A stretch of 64,000 nt of DNA from Sarcocystis neurona (GCA_000727475.1 KL647314.1:1518812-1582811); one strand, 5' to 3'; positions 13,401-23,100 are shown, numbered from the stretch's first letter. Translations and numbers: made by a program. The notes: a model not told the origin generated them from the letters alone.

Positions 13401-16400
13401 CGAGTTGAAATGTATGCTAGCACCGTCGTCCTTCACTATATATGCCTTTCGGTGACGGGGTTCGGTGCAGTTTCCCATTCGGTACCAAGCCGCCGTGAGT
13501 GCGTCGCTCCCTACGCGTGACAGTCTAGCTATTTCTGCGTTACAGCCTGTCTCTGGATTCGGCGCAGCTTGTCCAGCCCCTATGAAGAGTACGCTTTCTC
13601 GTAATTAGTCAGGAGGAATGCAACTTTAACTTGTTCGTTCATTATTTTATGTGTGTGTAGGTATGTGTATCTGCTCCGACTCTATACGCACTGCTGCTAG
13701 CTCGTGCTGCCTACTTCCTTCCACATCAACACTGCTGGTGTGGAGACATCACGGCGTGTCAACGTATTTCCTAAGCTTGGTATTTTGTTAACGACTTAAA
13801 CCTGGCTCTCAAGCAGTAAATAGCGAACCTTGATGCGTCAACTCCACGTTCTCATGCAGGTTTTCAGTGCACGCTGAACGGGATCATTCCATACATTCGG
13901 CTTTGCAGCGTCTTGAGCAAGAGACGAAACGAGCCCCCTTCCGCACTGGCACACATTCATTCGGTGGGATAACTACAGGAAGAACGGGCCCACTTGAGAG
14001 AGGGAAGCGCAGAAGTACTGCCAAACAACGACATGCCTCCCGATGTATGCTAGGACCTGGAAGACACACGACGTAAGGAAGCTAGCTGGAGGGTACGTCG
14101 CAGAGAGTGAAGGGTGATTTTAAGAACAGAAGCCGCCCATTAGGTAAGAACTCCTTGTGGAATGTGCCCATTCAGGGTGTGCCAAATACACTGTGGAGAA
14201 GTTAGGAGATATAAAGTTTTGTAAGCACGAACTACAAGGAGAGAGTGTGCCGCTTCGCTGGCCGACGTGTCCCCACCTCAACCGTGTGGAAGGGGGGCGG
14301 GCGCTGCTGGTTACACACCGAGCATGCGCGGCTGGACCCTGTCTACAACTGTTAGTCATGTACGGGACTGTTCAGAACACGGATTTTCCAAAAATTTGAA
14401 AATCCTTCGAATAAATAGCGCGGATAAGTAAACTGTGGATTTGGAGCCCAATACATGTGCGGAATGAAGGGGAGCTTTGTGGAGCTTGCAAGGGCGCGCA
14501 CGGAATTGAACCATGAACCTGCCGATCTGCAGTCGGCCGCTCTACCATTGAGCTACACACCCGCAACACATGTACCTTTTCACCTTACCTGTACACGCAC
14601 AACCGTGCATACGAATTGGGGTTGCAGCCCTTCTCGCAGGTTGTAATGCTTTACACACGTATTCTTGGACATCCGCAGATACTCCGGAGGACGGCTGCAC
14701 CGCTGCTGAACTCCGTGGCAGCAGTGTACTGCGAAAGACCAAAGAATCAAGTGTGAGAAGTCTGCTGTGTGCGCGGCGACATGTGCGTTGTTCAATGGAG
14801 AAGAAGCTTGGTCTCTGATGACATTTTGTAGCTTATTCAACTCACAATGATAATACTCAGAACACGCAGTGGTCTCCACAGATAAGGCCCGTGGTTGGGG
14901 CCTCATCTGAAACGCTGAGGGGAAACAAACGTGCACATGGGACGAATATTCTCTTGTATAAAGCGAGTCACCACAAGATCTAGGTACACATGTCTATTTA
15001 TACAGATATGTATTCCTACAGTGAGGTGCGGCCTTGTGTAGCTGGCCCATCTGCCGCTGAGATGCAATAAATGTAGAAAATGGCAAAGTGTGCCAGGCGA
15101 GAGCCTGTGTTTCTAGGCTTACCTACGTTGGAGATTTGTGGGAATGAGTTTTAGTGTGGTATTCTGCGGGTGCACAATGTAATACAAACACTCGTATAGG
15201 CAGAGTCGTTTAGGGGGTACCAGCTTGTGTTGAAATGGTAGGTGAGACGCAGTGCAAAGCACATTGCATCACACTGTTCAAGCTTAAATCCTGAGGACAC
15301 TACAGTGCGGTTTTACGGATCGGGGGCTTCAACTAAGTAGTAGGCGAACACAAGCGCATGCCTGTATATGTACGAATATGTTCTAAAGTCAATGATTTAA
15401 GCGGAAGCTGCGGTGTCCTGTTGGAGGCGTTCACTTCTCCGGAAACACTGCGCCTCTCTCCCTGCATATTTCACGTGGGTACAAGTGAATATACCTACGT
15501 ACGTGAGACGTGAAATACGCTCCTGCGTCTGGGAGCGTACACGTACATGCACTATACCTACAAGATATATATATATATGTGAATCTGCATAATCTGTATA
15601 TATACGTACAAAGGTGCAGAACTGTCTGCCTACGCATGAGTACATTTGGAACTCAGGACCTCCCGACCTTGTGTCATTCACGCCCGACTGAAGACTTTGT
15701 CTGGTCAACTACAAACAAGAAAGAGCCGCTGTGCTAAGCAACGAGAGGCAGAACGGTCACAACGTACAAGAGGCTCGAAGCTTACCTGTGGCGGCAGGGT
15801 GTAACCGCGAGAAATCTTCTCTTCACAGCTCTTCATGCATCCCGCTGCGAGTGTCTACATGCGTGTGTAAGGTGCGTTAATGCCCTTGCAGTCTGCCGGT
15901 GAATGACCTCTGGTTCTCTACTTGAAAGGCTTCGAGTACGCGGGTGTGACAAAACGTAGCGTGGTACGGTATTGTTCAATACTGTTGTCTAAATTTCTAA
16001 CTTGTTGGTAATTCGTTGCACTGGAATAAAAGAAGATACGCTGACTCTTACACGTGACGCCCTAGATCGTGATACCAAACTCTGCGTCCCTTGTCGTCCC
16101 ACACTGATGCACGCTAGTGCATTACGACGAGTTTTTATTCATTCTGCAGCACATTCACCGGGTTCCCTTTGTACGCCGTCGTTGGTGTATGTGTGTTAGA
16201 TATCCAATTTACCATGCGTCTTCGGCTGATGCAACATCCTGACTGAACCTCCGCATCAAAAAAGTGCATCCAGAGTCGTCGTGTAAGTCTGCGTACCCCA
16301 GTCACTACAGGTACACGTGAATCTTGGCACTTCTAAATCTTCATGATGTGCCCCACCTTTATTCGTTGTACTGTAGCGTGTGAGTATATCTCAAGCTACC

Positions 16401-16548
16401 TTGTATAATGCACGTAGCAGATACTCTCCACGGAGTCACGAAGAGTCCATGTTTTCGCTCGTCTCATGTAATTCTTTTCTGCCATTGCGCGCACGCAGAG
16501 ACAGCCACTGCTGCAGGGTCTCCTTTCAGCGACTCTCGTTAGGCAGAG
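2600..16548 (-). CDS. Large multi-exon gene (model), product not recognised, partial at 3' end
   Basis: This is a chain of exons read on the minus strand from 16548 down to 2600, listed individually below. Each exon is open, lacks the Tyr/Ile repeat signature of the surrounding DNA, is bounded by AG and GT, and in most adjacent pairs the exit phase of one matches the entry phase of the next (for example 13972-13895 phase 1 to 13341-13220 phase 1, then 13062 phase 0; 6690-6639 phase 1 to 6468; 6085-5995 phase 1 to 5426-5331 phase 1 to 4852 phase 1, then 2829 phase 0). I do not recognise the protein and name no domain. It contains Ala-rich and Asn/Ser-rich stretches around 6.8-9.4 kb. It could be one giant gene or two, since the sequence gap at 9739-10266 and the weakly supported part between 9.4 and 12.2 kb leave the join open. 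No start codon was identified, and more exons may lie upstream of 16548 and to the left of 2600. Confidence 0.55.
2830..4628. other. Intron-like stretch, repeats only
   Basis: Mostly alternating TACACGTGTATAC words, with TA runs near 3450-3462, 4145-4175 and 4593-4610. Long open frames on both strands here are repeat translations. If the gene model is right this is an intron of about 1.8 kb, possibly with undetected small exons. Confidence 0.45.
4629..4852 (-). CDS. Exon, 74 codons
   Basis: The acceptor is GTGCGTATCCAG and the donor is GTCAAG/GTATCG. Entry is phase 1 and exit is phase 0, which fits the exon at 5426-5331 before it and 2829-2600 after it. Legible parts include TVSGQVQFQGGVSCAITVDL, KVTLFSLTVWGVKGYGKLCW and AFEIQRYLHHYEHPTLHPVT. 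The plus strand is also open here (about 4620-4844), so the strand is decided by phase agreement with the neighbours. No family recognised. Confidence 0.5.
5083..5108. repeat. (TA)13 microsatellite
   Basis: Uninterrupted TA dinucleotides. Similar shorter runs occur at 5273-5290 and 5299-5310. Confidence 0.9.
5331..5426 (-). CDS. Exon, about 32 codons, hydrophobic
   Basis: The acceptor is CTCTGATTGCAG and the donor is CACTGCCT/GTGAGC. Entry and exit are both phase 1, which agrees with both neighbours. It reads SVLAVCCAYSSLLRLILGDI followed by VSLASVQGSTA. A second frame is also open across the same bases, and phase favours this one. Confidence 0.5.
5995..6690 (-). CDS. Cluster of five short exons with very short introns
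   Basis: The exons, in transcript order, are 6690-6639, 6468-6386, 6341-6234, 6196-6134 and 6085-5995. The introns are 170, 44, 37 and 48 bp. Phases run 0 to 1, 1 to 0, 0 to 0, 0 to 0, 0 to 1, with no mismatch. Legible pieces are IIDLSTYGIKKAREAGP, then PGDVPPGTPVLLAYKCGFFI, PIQQGNGKPLSLQVPGHQPY with RTFVWQCVCAPSL, AKRLLAASFSPERPTLPEFR, and LKRHKR with VRLVWIFREKEPHV. Donors include CAT/GTAAAT and TTG/GTAACG, and acceptors are TTTGTAG, TCTCCGCAG and CCCCACAG. The mixed amino-acid composition and perfect phase bookkeeping make this the best-supported part of the left-hand gene. The function is not recognised. Confidence 0.65.
6800..7368 (-). CDS. Exon, Asn/Ser-rich centre (ends approximate)
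   Basis: A polypyrimidine tract and CTATACAG lie just upstream of about 7370. The frame then reads TAEQVLSHLPDKHIFSATPP, NKEARRAEQQKRLDAAVTQK, a long Asn/Ser run encoded by AGC/AAC triplets, and a helix-like tail TKLQALMKDLGKLVTAELLA. The apparent signal peptide upstream (LFVFFLVWLLSA) has no ATG and is the translated polypyrimidine tract, so I do not treat this as a secreted protein. The donor was not resolved. The triplet repeats leave other frames open over part of it. Confidence 0.45.
7381..8330. other. Purine-rich island (plus strand)
   Basis: For about 900 bp the plus strand is almost entirely A and G with few pyrimidines. All plus-strand frames read as Lys/Arg/Glu/Asp-rich and are broken repeatedly, and minus-strand frames read as Ser/Phe/Leu/Cys-rich. 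It sits in an apparent intron of the minus-strand gene. I see no identifiable gene in it. Confidence 0.6.
8561..8785. repeat. Four degenerate copies of an AGAGACAGACCGCGAGACAC unit
   Basis: Copies of AGACCGCGA(G/A)AGACA followed by TA-rich spacer recur near 8575, 8650, 8703 and 8758, about 55-75 bp apart. The minus-strand reading gives repeated RSVSF/SRGLS-like peptides, an artefact of the repeat. Confidence 0.75.
8931..9351 (-). CDS. Exon, 140 codons, Ala/Gly-rich
   Basis: The acceptor is CGCTGCTGCTGCAG and the donor is AAAAGAG/GTAAAA. Entry is phase 0 and exit phase 1. It opens SPAFKVVAVWSRRKAEALRL, passes through a long Ala-rich stretch encoded by GCA/GCG triplets, and closes with EVEVYWEEAGDLSDICSK. 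The non-repetitive start and end choose the Ala frame over the Gln/Glu frame, which is open for part of the same region. The Ala run is a homopolymer expansion typical of Eimeria genes. The function is not recognised. Confidence 0.55.
9703..10304. repeat. TA microsatellite with assembly gap
   Basis: (TA)n runs to 9738, then 528 N (9739-10266), then (TA)n to about 10303. The gap is almost certainly a collapsed or unread TA repeat, and its N count need not be the true length. Open frames drawn across the N are meaningless. Confidence 0.95.
10410..10483. repeat. TC/TA compound microsatellite
   Basis: (CT)n near 10417-10432 passes into (TA)n at 10433-10450, and a second TA run follows at 10466-10483. 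Confidence 0.85.
10630..10726 (-). CDS. Candidate exon, 32 codons
   Basis: A strong acceptor (CTTCCTTTCTTTTGTAG) precedes 10726. The phase-0 frame reads SAEWFGCLPLPSAKMVLLDS then RSRLRHALLQSY, with a weak donor G/GTTCGT. Phase does not connect directly to the exon at 9351, so another exon would have to lie between, possibly in the gap. Moderate to low support. Confidence 0.35.
12199..13341 (-). CDS. Exon cluster, five exons, mixed composition
   Basis: Exons are 13341-13220 (phase 1 to 0), 13062-12778 (0 to 0), 12700-12626 (0 to 0), 12504 to about 12390 (entry 0) and about 12305-12199. The introns between the first four are 157, 77 and 121 bp. Legible parts are HVVDVYYHNAIRASVMAARG, KLIGLPGTIEGTCHATK, FYVVNDEQTFQLSGYPTCSI, RILHRCQTCAEETQRKLVYV, ALLLKPTCSLDVEFGLLPFH, FSFPVHMYLSTPLIPPPHSG and FYSVAKNYRDLY. 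Donors are ACAAAA/GTATGG, GACCAG/GTATTA and ACCCAG/GTGCAC. The last piece may end at the stop at 12199 or splice on at TTTAC/GTGTCT. Three Cys lie near each other around HRCQTC. I recognise no family. The exons are well supported, the assignment to one gene less so. Confidence 0.55.
13895..14338 (-). CDS. Two exons (14338-14236, 13972-13895)
   Basis: The exon 14338-14236 follows TTGTAGACAG and reads GPAAHARCVTSSARPPSTRL then RWGHVGQRSG. The frame stays open to 14120, and a phase-1 donor at T/GTAGTT is one option. The exon 13972-13895 follows the strong acceptor TTCTTCCTGTAG, reads IPPNECVPVRKGARFVSCSR and exits phase 1 at GAAT/GTATGG, which matches the next exon at 13341. The plus strand is also open over 14157-14399 but without an ATG. 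Confidence 0.4.
14491..14562 (-). tRNA. trnC-GCA: tRNA-Cys (GCA)
   Basis: The minus strand folds as a complete 72-nt cloverleaf. The acceptor stem GGGTGTG pairs with CGCGCCC (two G-T pairs). A D-arm GCTC/GAGC follows T8-A9. The anticodon stem GCCGA/TCGGC is perfect around the loop CTGCAGA, giving anticodon GCA. The T arm is CATGG, loop TTCAATT, CCGTG. The discriminator base is T (U73), as expected for tRNA-Cys. No intron interrupts it, and CCA is not encoded. No T-run terminator follows directly; the nearest candidate run on this strand is about 100 nt downstream. It sits in an apparent intron of the same-strand protein gene, between the exons ending at 14730 and starting at 14338. Confidence 0.95.
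14730..14914 (-). CDS. Exon, 61 codons
   Basis: A textbook acceptor (CGTTTGTTTCCCCTCAG) precedes 14914 and the donor is TTCGCA/GTACAC. Entry is phase 1 and exit phase 0. It reads FQMRPQPRALSVETTACSEY, YHCELNKLQNVIRDQASSPL and AAHTADFSHLILWSFA. Composition is that of an ordinary globular protein. Not recognised. Confidence 0.55.
15374..15844 (-). CDS. Three short exons
   Basis: Exons are 15844-15786 (phase 1 to 0), 15708-15634 (0 to 0) and 15461-15374 (0 to 1), each joining the next in phase and then joining 14914. They read GCMKSCEEKISRGYTLPPQ, LTRQSLQSGVNDTRSGGPEF and RSVSGEVNASNRTPQLPLKS with LTLEHI. The first ends at the consensus donor CCACAG/GTAAGC, and the second follows the strong acceptor CTTTCTTGTTTGTAG. 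The donor of the third (C/GTACAT) is weaker. Confidence 0.5.
16414..16548 (-). CDS. Exon, 45 codons
   Basis: The acceptor is GTTGACTTTGCAG and the donor TGCTAC/GTGCAT, phase 0 in and out. It reads LCLTRVAERRPCSSGCLCVR then AMAEKNYMRRAKTWTLRDSV. A consensus donor AGACCAG/GTGAGC lies 38 bp upstream (around 16587), implying another exon before it across a very short intron, which I could not delimit. Confidence 0.45.
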
Positions 16549-16599
16549 CTGCAAAGTCAACGTTGCAGACGTTCTTCCTTGCTCACCTGGTCTGATTTC

Positions 16600-18095
16600 T
16601 TCGAGCAGAATAGCGGAAATGAGTAGTAGAAGAAGAAACAGCACTAACGGTAGATATACGTGTATTCGTATGTACATGAATTTGAATTTACACATCCACG
16701 CATGCGTACACGAACCACGGGTTCTCCTGGCAACGTAAGTAAGGAGAGCAATAGTAATAATGGGGTGTATTTTTCCTCGTGTGCGTCAGACCCTCTCCTG
16801 TGTACATATATATATATATATATGTTATCCGTACCCCGCTAATATATCGTACCCTATCCAGTGTGTCTTGTACTACGGTACAACCTGATCCCGACGGGCA
16901 TCGACAGGTGGGGTGTTGTAAGAACACCCGTCTACATCATACACACATACACAAACTATGTATGGACACATGTAAACGTACACACGTATTCGTGTGTACG
17001 TGGTTCTTCACGTATCAATCAACATGCATAATAGATACATATATATACATAGATATCTATGTATATATGTGCATAAGTGTGTCACTTGGGAGTCTCCCCC
17101 TGATACTCACGAGTGTCGGAATAAGAAAACGCAGCCGCATTGAGCTAGAGAATTTCAACCAAATTTCCTTCCCACATGGATGCGATCAACTCTTCGTCTA
17201 GATTCCGATTTACGGTGCACAGTGCCGGCAGCGAAGACGTCTTGAAGAATACTTTGTACTATCTCCGTAAGAACATATCTTGTAAGTATACATGGACGCA
17301 CGCACTCCTACGTAAAAGTCTGCAAGCCCAGTTGTGCAACAGCGTGCATGCGCTCTCCCAGCTGTTTCAGTATGGAAAGACAGCGTCGCGTACGTAAAAA
17401 TATGCGCTCGGTGGAAATGTCCACAAGTGTCCATACGTATACATACACTTACACATAAATGTGGAAATCAGCACGTCTGTGCCCGCATGTACATATATAC
17501 GTATATGTATATATATATATATATATATATGTATATACGCTCTGCATTGACAGACGGATAGAAGCATATATGTATGCGTATATTAATATATATATATAAG
17601 TACAAACGCGCGTGCGAGTGCCTCTGTCCTGTTGCACGCATACGTAAACCTTTATCGCTTAAGTGGTGGTACCTTGATTTTGGAAACAAAGCCTCATCCT
17701 CAAAAGAATGGGCTTGGAGTGACGGACTTCAGGAATGTGTTTCACACGCACACGTGTTACACAAAAACGCACACATCCACATTTCCACACAGACAGATTC
17801 ACCCTATGCCCCCCCGGAACTGGTGACTTGACAGATGAAAGCGAAGGTAGCTTATTACGGCCAACGCCCCGCCGCTCCATCGTCCCTTGTCATGTGCAGA
17901 TCAGCTGCTGTCGCAGGATTGTCCTCTGGCTTCGAATCCCTTGGAAGCCGCAACAGCCAACGCAAAAATAAAGGTCTCTGCTACTCTGCACACGCAGAGG
18001 GCTTCCTCTCCCCCCCTCTCTCCACCCGGCACCTAATCAGCCTCCGTCTTGAGTTCGCTCATATATATCTGCACCTCTGTCTGGCTGTCCGTATA
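16600..18095. other. No gene supported; repeats
   Basis: TA runs lie at 16806-16822, 17040-17068, 17506-17530 and 17585-17598 within alternating sequence. Open frames on both strands are repeat translations or short and without splice context. If the large minus-strand gene starts upstream of 16548, its first exons should be here, but I did not find them. Confidence 0.45.
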
Positions 18096-18099
18096 CTTT

Positions 18100-19165
18100 A
18101 CCACCACGGGGAAGCGTTGGTAATACTGTGCGCAGGCTCTTTAACAAAAACAGAGTCGCTGTCGTCGCAGAATCGTTCCTTCACATTAGAGTCTTCAAAA
18201 ATACGAGCCGTTTCTGCCACTATCGCGTTTGTGTCGCGAATTACCACACTTCCTTTCTACAAACTCTTTTGCTCCTTAAAATTAAAAAAAACTTCTTTCT
18301 CTGTCCAAGTCAGCTGACACCACGCCTCCACACTTTTCTTCTTCCTTCCTCCTCTTATCCTTTCTCTTCGGAGAAACAGCAAACTTTTTCGATCGATTAT
18401 CTCTTTCCCCTCGCAACACGGCGCGGCCTCACGTTTTCTGAATGCTGGCGCTGCCCTTTTCCTTCATGTCTCATTTCTTTTTCGTATTCTCCCGTTTCTC
18501 GCGCTTCGCGACTTGTTGCTCCTCCTTTCTGTCTATCTGCCCACTGTTGTTCCACAACGTTTCTAGCCGGGTTGCCGTTTCTTCCGGAAAATATGTTTCA
18601 CCGTCGTGCTTGACGACTTCGTTTTTTTCCTCTACCGTTATAACCGGTTTTTTGACGCGCCCTCACAAATGTACTTCGGTTTCCCTTATCAAGTGTGCAA
18701 GCTTCTCCCCTCTTGAAACTTCCTTCATATGCTTCCTCACACCTTACACTTGTGACAGAGTGGCGAACGACCACCTTTATGGGAAGCAGTCCCTTCCTCC
18801 TAACTTTCTCTTTGAATACGGGAACTCCCATCCTTCTTCTCCACTTTCGTTTCCTTTCTTGTGCGCTGTGTCGCCTGTTGTGCGTCTCGTTCTCGCACTA
18901 ACCAGTGCTGTCTTATCTTCCGTAGAAACGCTGATGGCGTCCTCAGCGAAGCGTTGGCGTCTCATCCCCTTTTTTCTCTCGGTCTCGTGCTACTAGGCCG
19001 CCTCACACGACCGGACGCGAAGACAAAAAAACGTCGTAGTTTCCGCTCAACATCACCTCTGCTTCTCCTTACTCCTTTTTGTCCTCCTCCTTCCCTGTCT
19101 CGTTTTTGTTTCTCTGCCTCTCCCTTCTACAGCGAAGCGTGTCCTTGGTGAAGAACCTCTCGATA
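18100..19165 (-). pseudogene. Frame-broken, purine-rich coding-like remnant
   Basis: The minus strand is purine-rich and shows successive protein-like pieces in different frames separated by stops: RRQRFAEDAISVSTEDKTAL near 18.95 kb, LLPIKVVVRHSVTSVRCEEA near 18.8 kb, VKKPVITVEEKNEVVKHDGE and ETATRLETLWNNSGQIDRKE near 18.6 kb, and VVIRDTNAIVAETARIFEDS near 18.2 kb. These contain Trp, Asn, His and Val in ordinary proportions, unlike a plain GA repeat. I cannot assign a family. A decayed transposon ORF, a decayed gene or true exons with unseen introns are all possible. Confidence 0.35.
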
Positions 19166-19173
19166 AGATCACC

Positions 19174-19722
19174 TCAGTCTTGTTTAACGAGAAGTTTCGC
19201 GTGCCACATCTGAAACTGCCAAACAAACTTTCTTCCGTTATCTGGGGGAACCCACCTGCGCGGGTCTGCATCTTCTGGTTCTTCGTCGTCTTCCCCTTCC
19301 GTCCCTTGGTGTTCTTCTTCTTCTGCGCCTTCCTTGAAAAGGCCATCTGGTGTCGCTTCGTTTTCGATTCCCTCTGAGCTGCGCTTTTTTCTCCTTCCTT
19401 GTCCCACCTCCGCGTCCTCCACCCCCTCCGTCCCTTCTCCTCTTGTCGCTCTCGCCTCCTGCTCTCCGTCTGGACGAGCGTTTTTCTCCCCCTCTCTCGT
19501 CACTCGGTTTTCTTTCTTCTTCTTCTTCTTGAAGTTCTGCATCTGGTGCTTCTGTTTCTGCTGTTGCTGCAGAGACTGTCTTCTCGAGAGAACGGAGGTG
19601 TCACGAACAAATGTGTCGTCTATCAGCGCCATGACTTCAATCGGCTGCTGGTTCAGAAACGGCGCGAGGTCCAGTTTCATTATGCCCAGGTCAAATTCGT
19701 ACGTCGACGGATAAAATATATT
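19174..19722 (-). CDS. Terminal exon of the DUF1769-like gene
   Basis: Open from the AG at 19723 to TGA at 19174. It reads STYEFDLGIMKLDLAPFLNQ then QPIEVMALIDDTFVRDTSVL. A Gln/Lys run and a Glu/Arg/Gly-rich charged stretch follow, then GRKFVWQFQMWHAKLLVKQD before the stop. An ATG at 19680 is in frame, but the conserved-looking residues begin upstream of it, so it is probably internal. A donor CTC/GTTAAA could move the end slightly. Confidence 0.55.
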   Translation of the reverse strand, partial: NIFYPSTYEFDLGIMKLDLAPFLNQQPIEVMALIDDTFVRDTSVLSRRQSLQQQQKQKHQMQNFKKKKKKENRVTREGEKNARPDGEQEARATRGEGTEGVEDAEVGQGRRKKRSSEGIENEATPDGLFKEGAEEEEHQGTEGEDDEEPEDADPRRWVPPDNGRKFVWQFQMWHAKLLVKQD

Positions 19723-20148
19723 CTACCCAGCACACACCAAGAAACGCACACGACATTACTAAGAATACCTAGGACGTGCACATACACATTCATATACATA
19801 TATAAACACATCCCTATACACATACGCACATACACACATATATACATATATATAATACAACTGCGTGAAGACATGGTGAAGGGCCATGTACTCCTACGAG
19901 ACCTACGCATGCATGGACTTGACTTCTGGCAGCATCTGCACCACCCGTGATACCGCGGGGTAAAGTCCCTGCTATACCTGCAGTAAATACATGACTGCAT
20001 GTGCTACGCCTTCCACGTACGCGCAAGACAAGCTCGCGTCCTCGCCAGCGCACGAGAAGAGAAAAAACGATACACACAAAACCTCCACAAAAATGGGTAT
20101 ATACAGGCACGGACGGATCTGCACGCCCAGCGCCACACACACGTCTGA

Positions 20149-20187
<39 letters not shown>

Positions 20188-23100
20188 TACGTATATATAT
20201 GTATATACATATATGGCAACATTAGTGTCGCACCAACACACTCACAAACGTCTAACACAAACGTCTGCGCACACGCAGAGCTGCAATTCCAGTACACTTA
20301 AGTGTACGAGTTTGGAAAATAAATACAGCCAAAGCGAGTGACACGGCCGACTGCGTGTCTCAAGTGTGAAGAGGAAGTTATTTATAGTCTGCATAACAGA
20401 CACCCTGTCACAGGCCTTTATATACAAACAGGTGTGTGTACCTATATTCTTATCAACCGCAAAGCACACGCATATATACAGAGACAGACATACGCGTGTA
20501 CCTTCATTGTAATAGACCCTCCAGTACACATATGCACATATATAGATACATACATTTACATATATATATATATATATATATATGTATTGCTGTGTAGACA
20601 GCATTCGGAGAGAGGCAGGCAGAAGACTACACACGCACACATGCATACGCGCACGTGCGTAGCCGCGTGGGGTCGTGCAGGCGGGGTCAAAACAGGAGAG
20701 TGTGGGTTTACTATCGGCAGACGAAATCGCCTTGACAAATATACACATCTACGTGTGGGAGTGCGTGCCTGCAGACGCAGGAGTGGGTATCCTAAAGCAG
20801 TGGGGATCCTACAGCAGTGGGCACCCTACAGCAGTGTGTTCGCTACAGCAGTGTGTTCGCTACAGCAGCGGGTGTGCTGTAGCAGCGGGTGTGCTGCAGC
20901 AGCGGGTGTGCTGCAGCAGCGGGTGTGCTGCAGCAGCGGGTGTGCTACAGCGGCGCGGATGGCTAAGAGCAGTGGGCCCTCGTGGTACCTGAACAAAATT
21001 GAAAGTATATATGAGGTCCGGGTCAAAAACAATATCCCGCAGTAGCTGTTTGTTACTCAGCATGCTTTTCCTTTGCTGCGCGGAAACACCTCCGTGTGCG
21101 AAGGGACCCCCGAGCAGGCGAGTTTCTTCTGGTACGTCCAGCAGCGTCACGTCGGGAGGAGGAATGTACTCTTCTTCCTCGTCCCTGCATTGCTGCGTCT
21201 GCAGCAGCTGTTTTCGTCCTCCTTCTTCACTCAAGCTAACATCCACCACACCGCCGACAACGTAAGAAGAATTATGTGTCGTCTCGATGACCCCACAAAC
21301 TCATCCATCTTCATAACATATATACATACGAGTATACATGTATATATATACACGCATACGTGTAGGTAGGCTGCACGCACAGTAGGGATACGTATGTTGG
21401 CGTGAATGCAGGAGGGGCATCCCCAAAACAACGTTCTGCTTCCCGTTTCAAGGAAGGAGAGAAAAAGAGAGTAACAAAACATTTATATACTCCTGTCCTA
21501 TCCGTATGCACGCGAGCAGTGTGGCACGTTGCGCTATATGTTTTCATCGAAAATCAACCGGTGGTACAATATACCTATATATACATATATATATATACAC
21601 ACACAAAAATTCACACATACATATGTTTACACATACATATACACATATACATATATATATATATGTATACGTATACGTAGGGGACAGCTTGGTGTTCAAT
21701 TAAACACACATGCGTACTATGTTAGTGTAAATTTACATAGACGTAGACGTTCGAAAGCGCTCGTCGCTTGGCCTTTGTCGTGCGCCACACTCAACATGAC
21801 ATGCAGAGGTGGAAAACGAATAGAACTACACTTCTGTGTACTTGCCTACGTGCGTGCAAACATTTATCACCTACAAAAGGCCGGCAGCACAACGCCACGT
21901 GCCACTGGCTGTGGACGCAGGGGCGGCGCCTGACGCAAAGGGATAAGGCCGTTCTAAAATCAACATCTTATCTTTTTCATGGACGTGCATGTGACCATTA
22001 GTCTTTTCAGGAAATACATATGTATATACACGTGTACGTGTACGCCAGCGTATGCATGTTGTTGAAGAGGCTATCAACGCTTGATTCTGCACGCACGTAC
22101 ATATATATGTGTGCATACGCATAAAGGCAGAGAACCATACGCGTATAGAGAGGCGTGACAGAGAAGCGGTCCGCATCTTATATGTATATATACATACCTG
22201 TAAATATATCAGCGGACTCCTCCCCGCTGCATATCTGTAAGACACGTAGAAGTGGGTCTCTGCAGCAGACCCGAATGTACACGTACAGGTATGTATATAC
22301 GTGTGTAGAAAGTCTGCGCCCTTAATGAATAGGTGAAGCTGCTAATGACGGCGACAGAGCCGGATATGTGTACCTACACGTACACGTGTGTGTATGCATA
22401 TGTATATAGCGCTTCAGTTTCGTATATACATGCTTATGCGGGATACACGAACACCACCGTACACAAGTGGGAGCAAACATATACACGTATGCGTATATAC
22501 CTTCTCTTCGAGTGGGCCACATGGAGCGTTTCTACGGAGCATACAGCAGGCGTCAAAAAGTAGGGCATCCTGGCAAAGATATCTTCCTGCAACAACCAAA
22601 GCAACAAACACCAGTACGCTCCAGCATACCCTCAAACACACACGCAAAGAGGTACGTAGGTATATATATATATATATATTCGTTCATAGGTGGTATAGGG
22701 GTAGATAGTACACATCGAGGTTCGCACACAAAAAAATGTTGACAGACAGGACGGCAGAGAAAAACAACGACGGCAGTGTTACGACCTGACAATACAGAAT
22801 CCTTTTTGGTGTATCCGCACTCCCAGGCACGCCATATACAGACACGCATGCATACGTGCTTTCATACTCGTACTTGAAGTAAATACCTGCCGATGTATAC
22901 ACGTGTGTGCATACACGCGTACATGCAGAAAGAGAGAAATTCTACCACAGAAATCTGTGCTACAGCACGTGCACCACATGAAGTCTAACGCAACAACTGA
23001 CAGTGGAACTTCTCTATCTCTTTTTCTATCTATCTATCCCTTTTTCTGTCTGTCTTTCTCTCTCCAGATACACACATAGATGGCCCGCCGTCACATCAAC

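Noticed and set aside
14372..14569. 65-codon ORF on the minus strand (CSSMVERPTADRQVHGSIPC)
   Set aside because: This is the tRNA-Cys gene translated, a familiar spurious ORF.
17920..17960. TTCGAATCCC resembling a tRNA T-loop (box B)
   Set aside because: No D-arm or pairing acceptor stem at the right distance on either strand.
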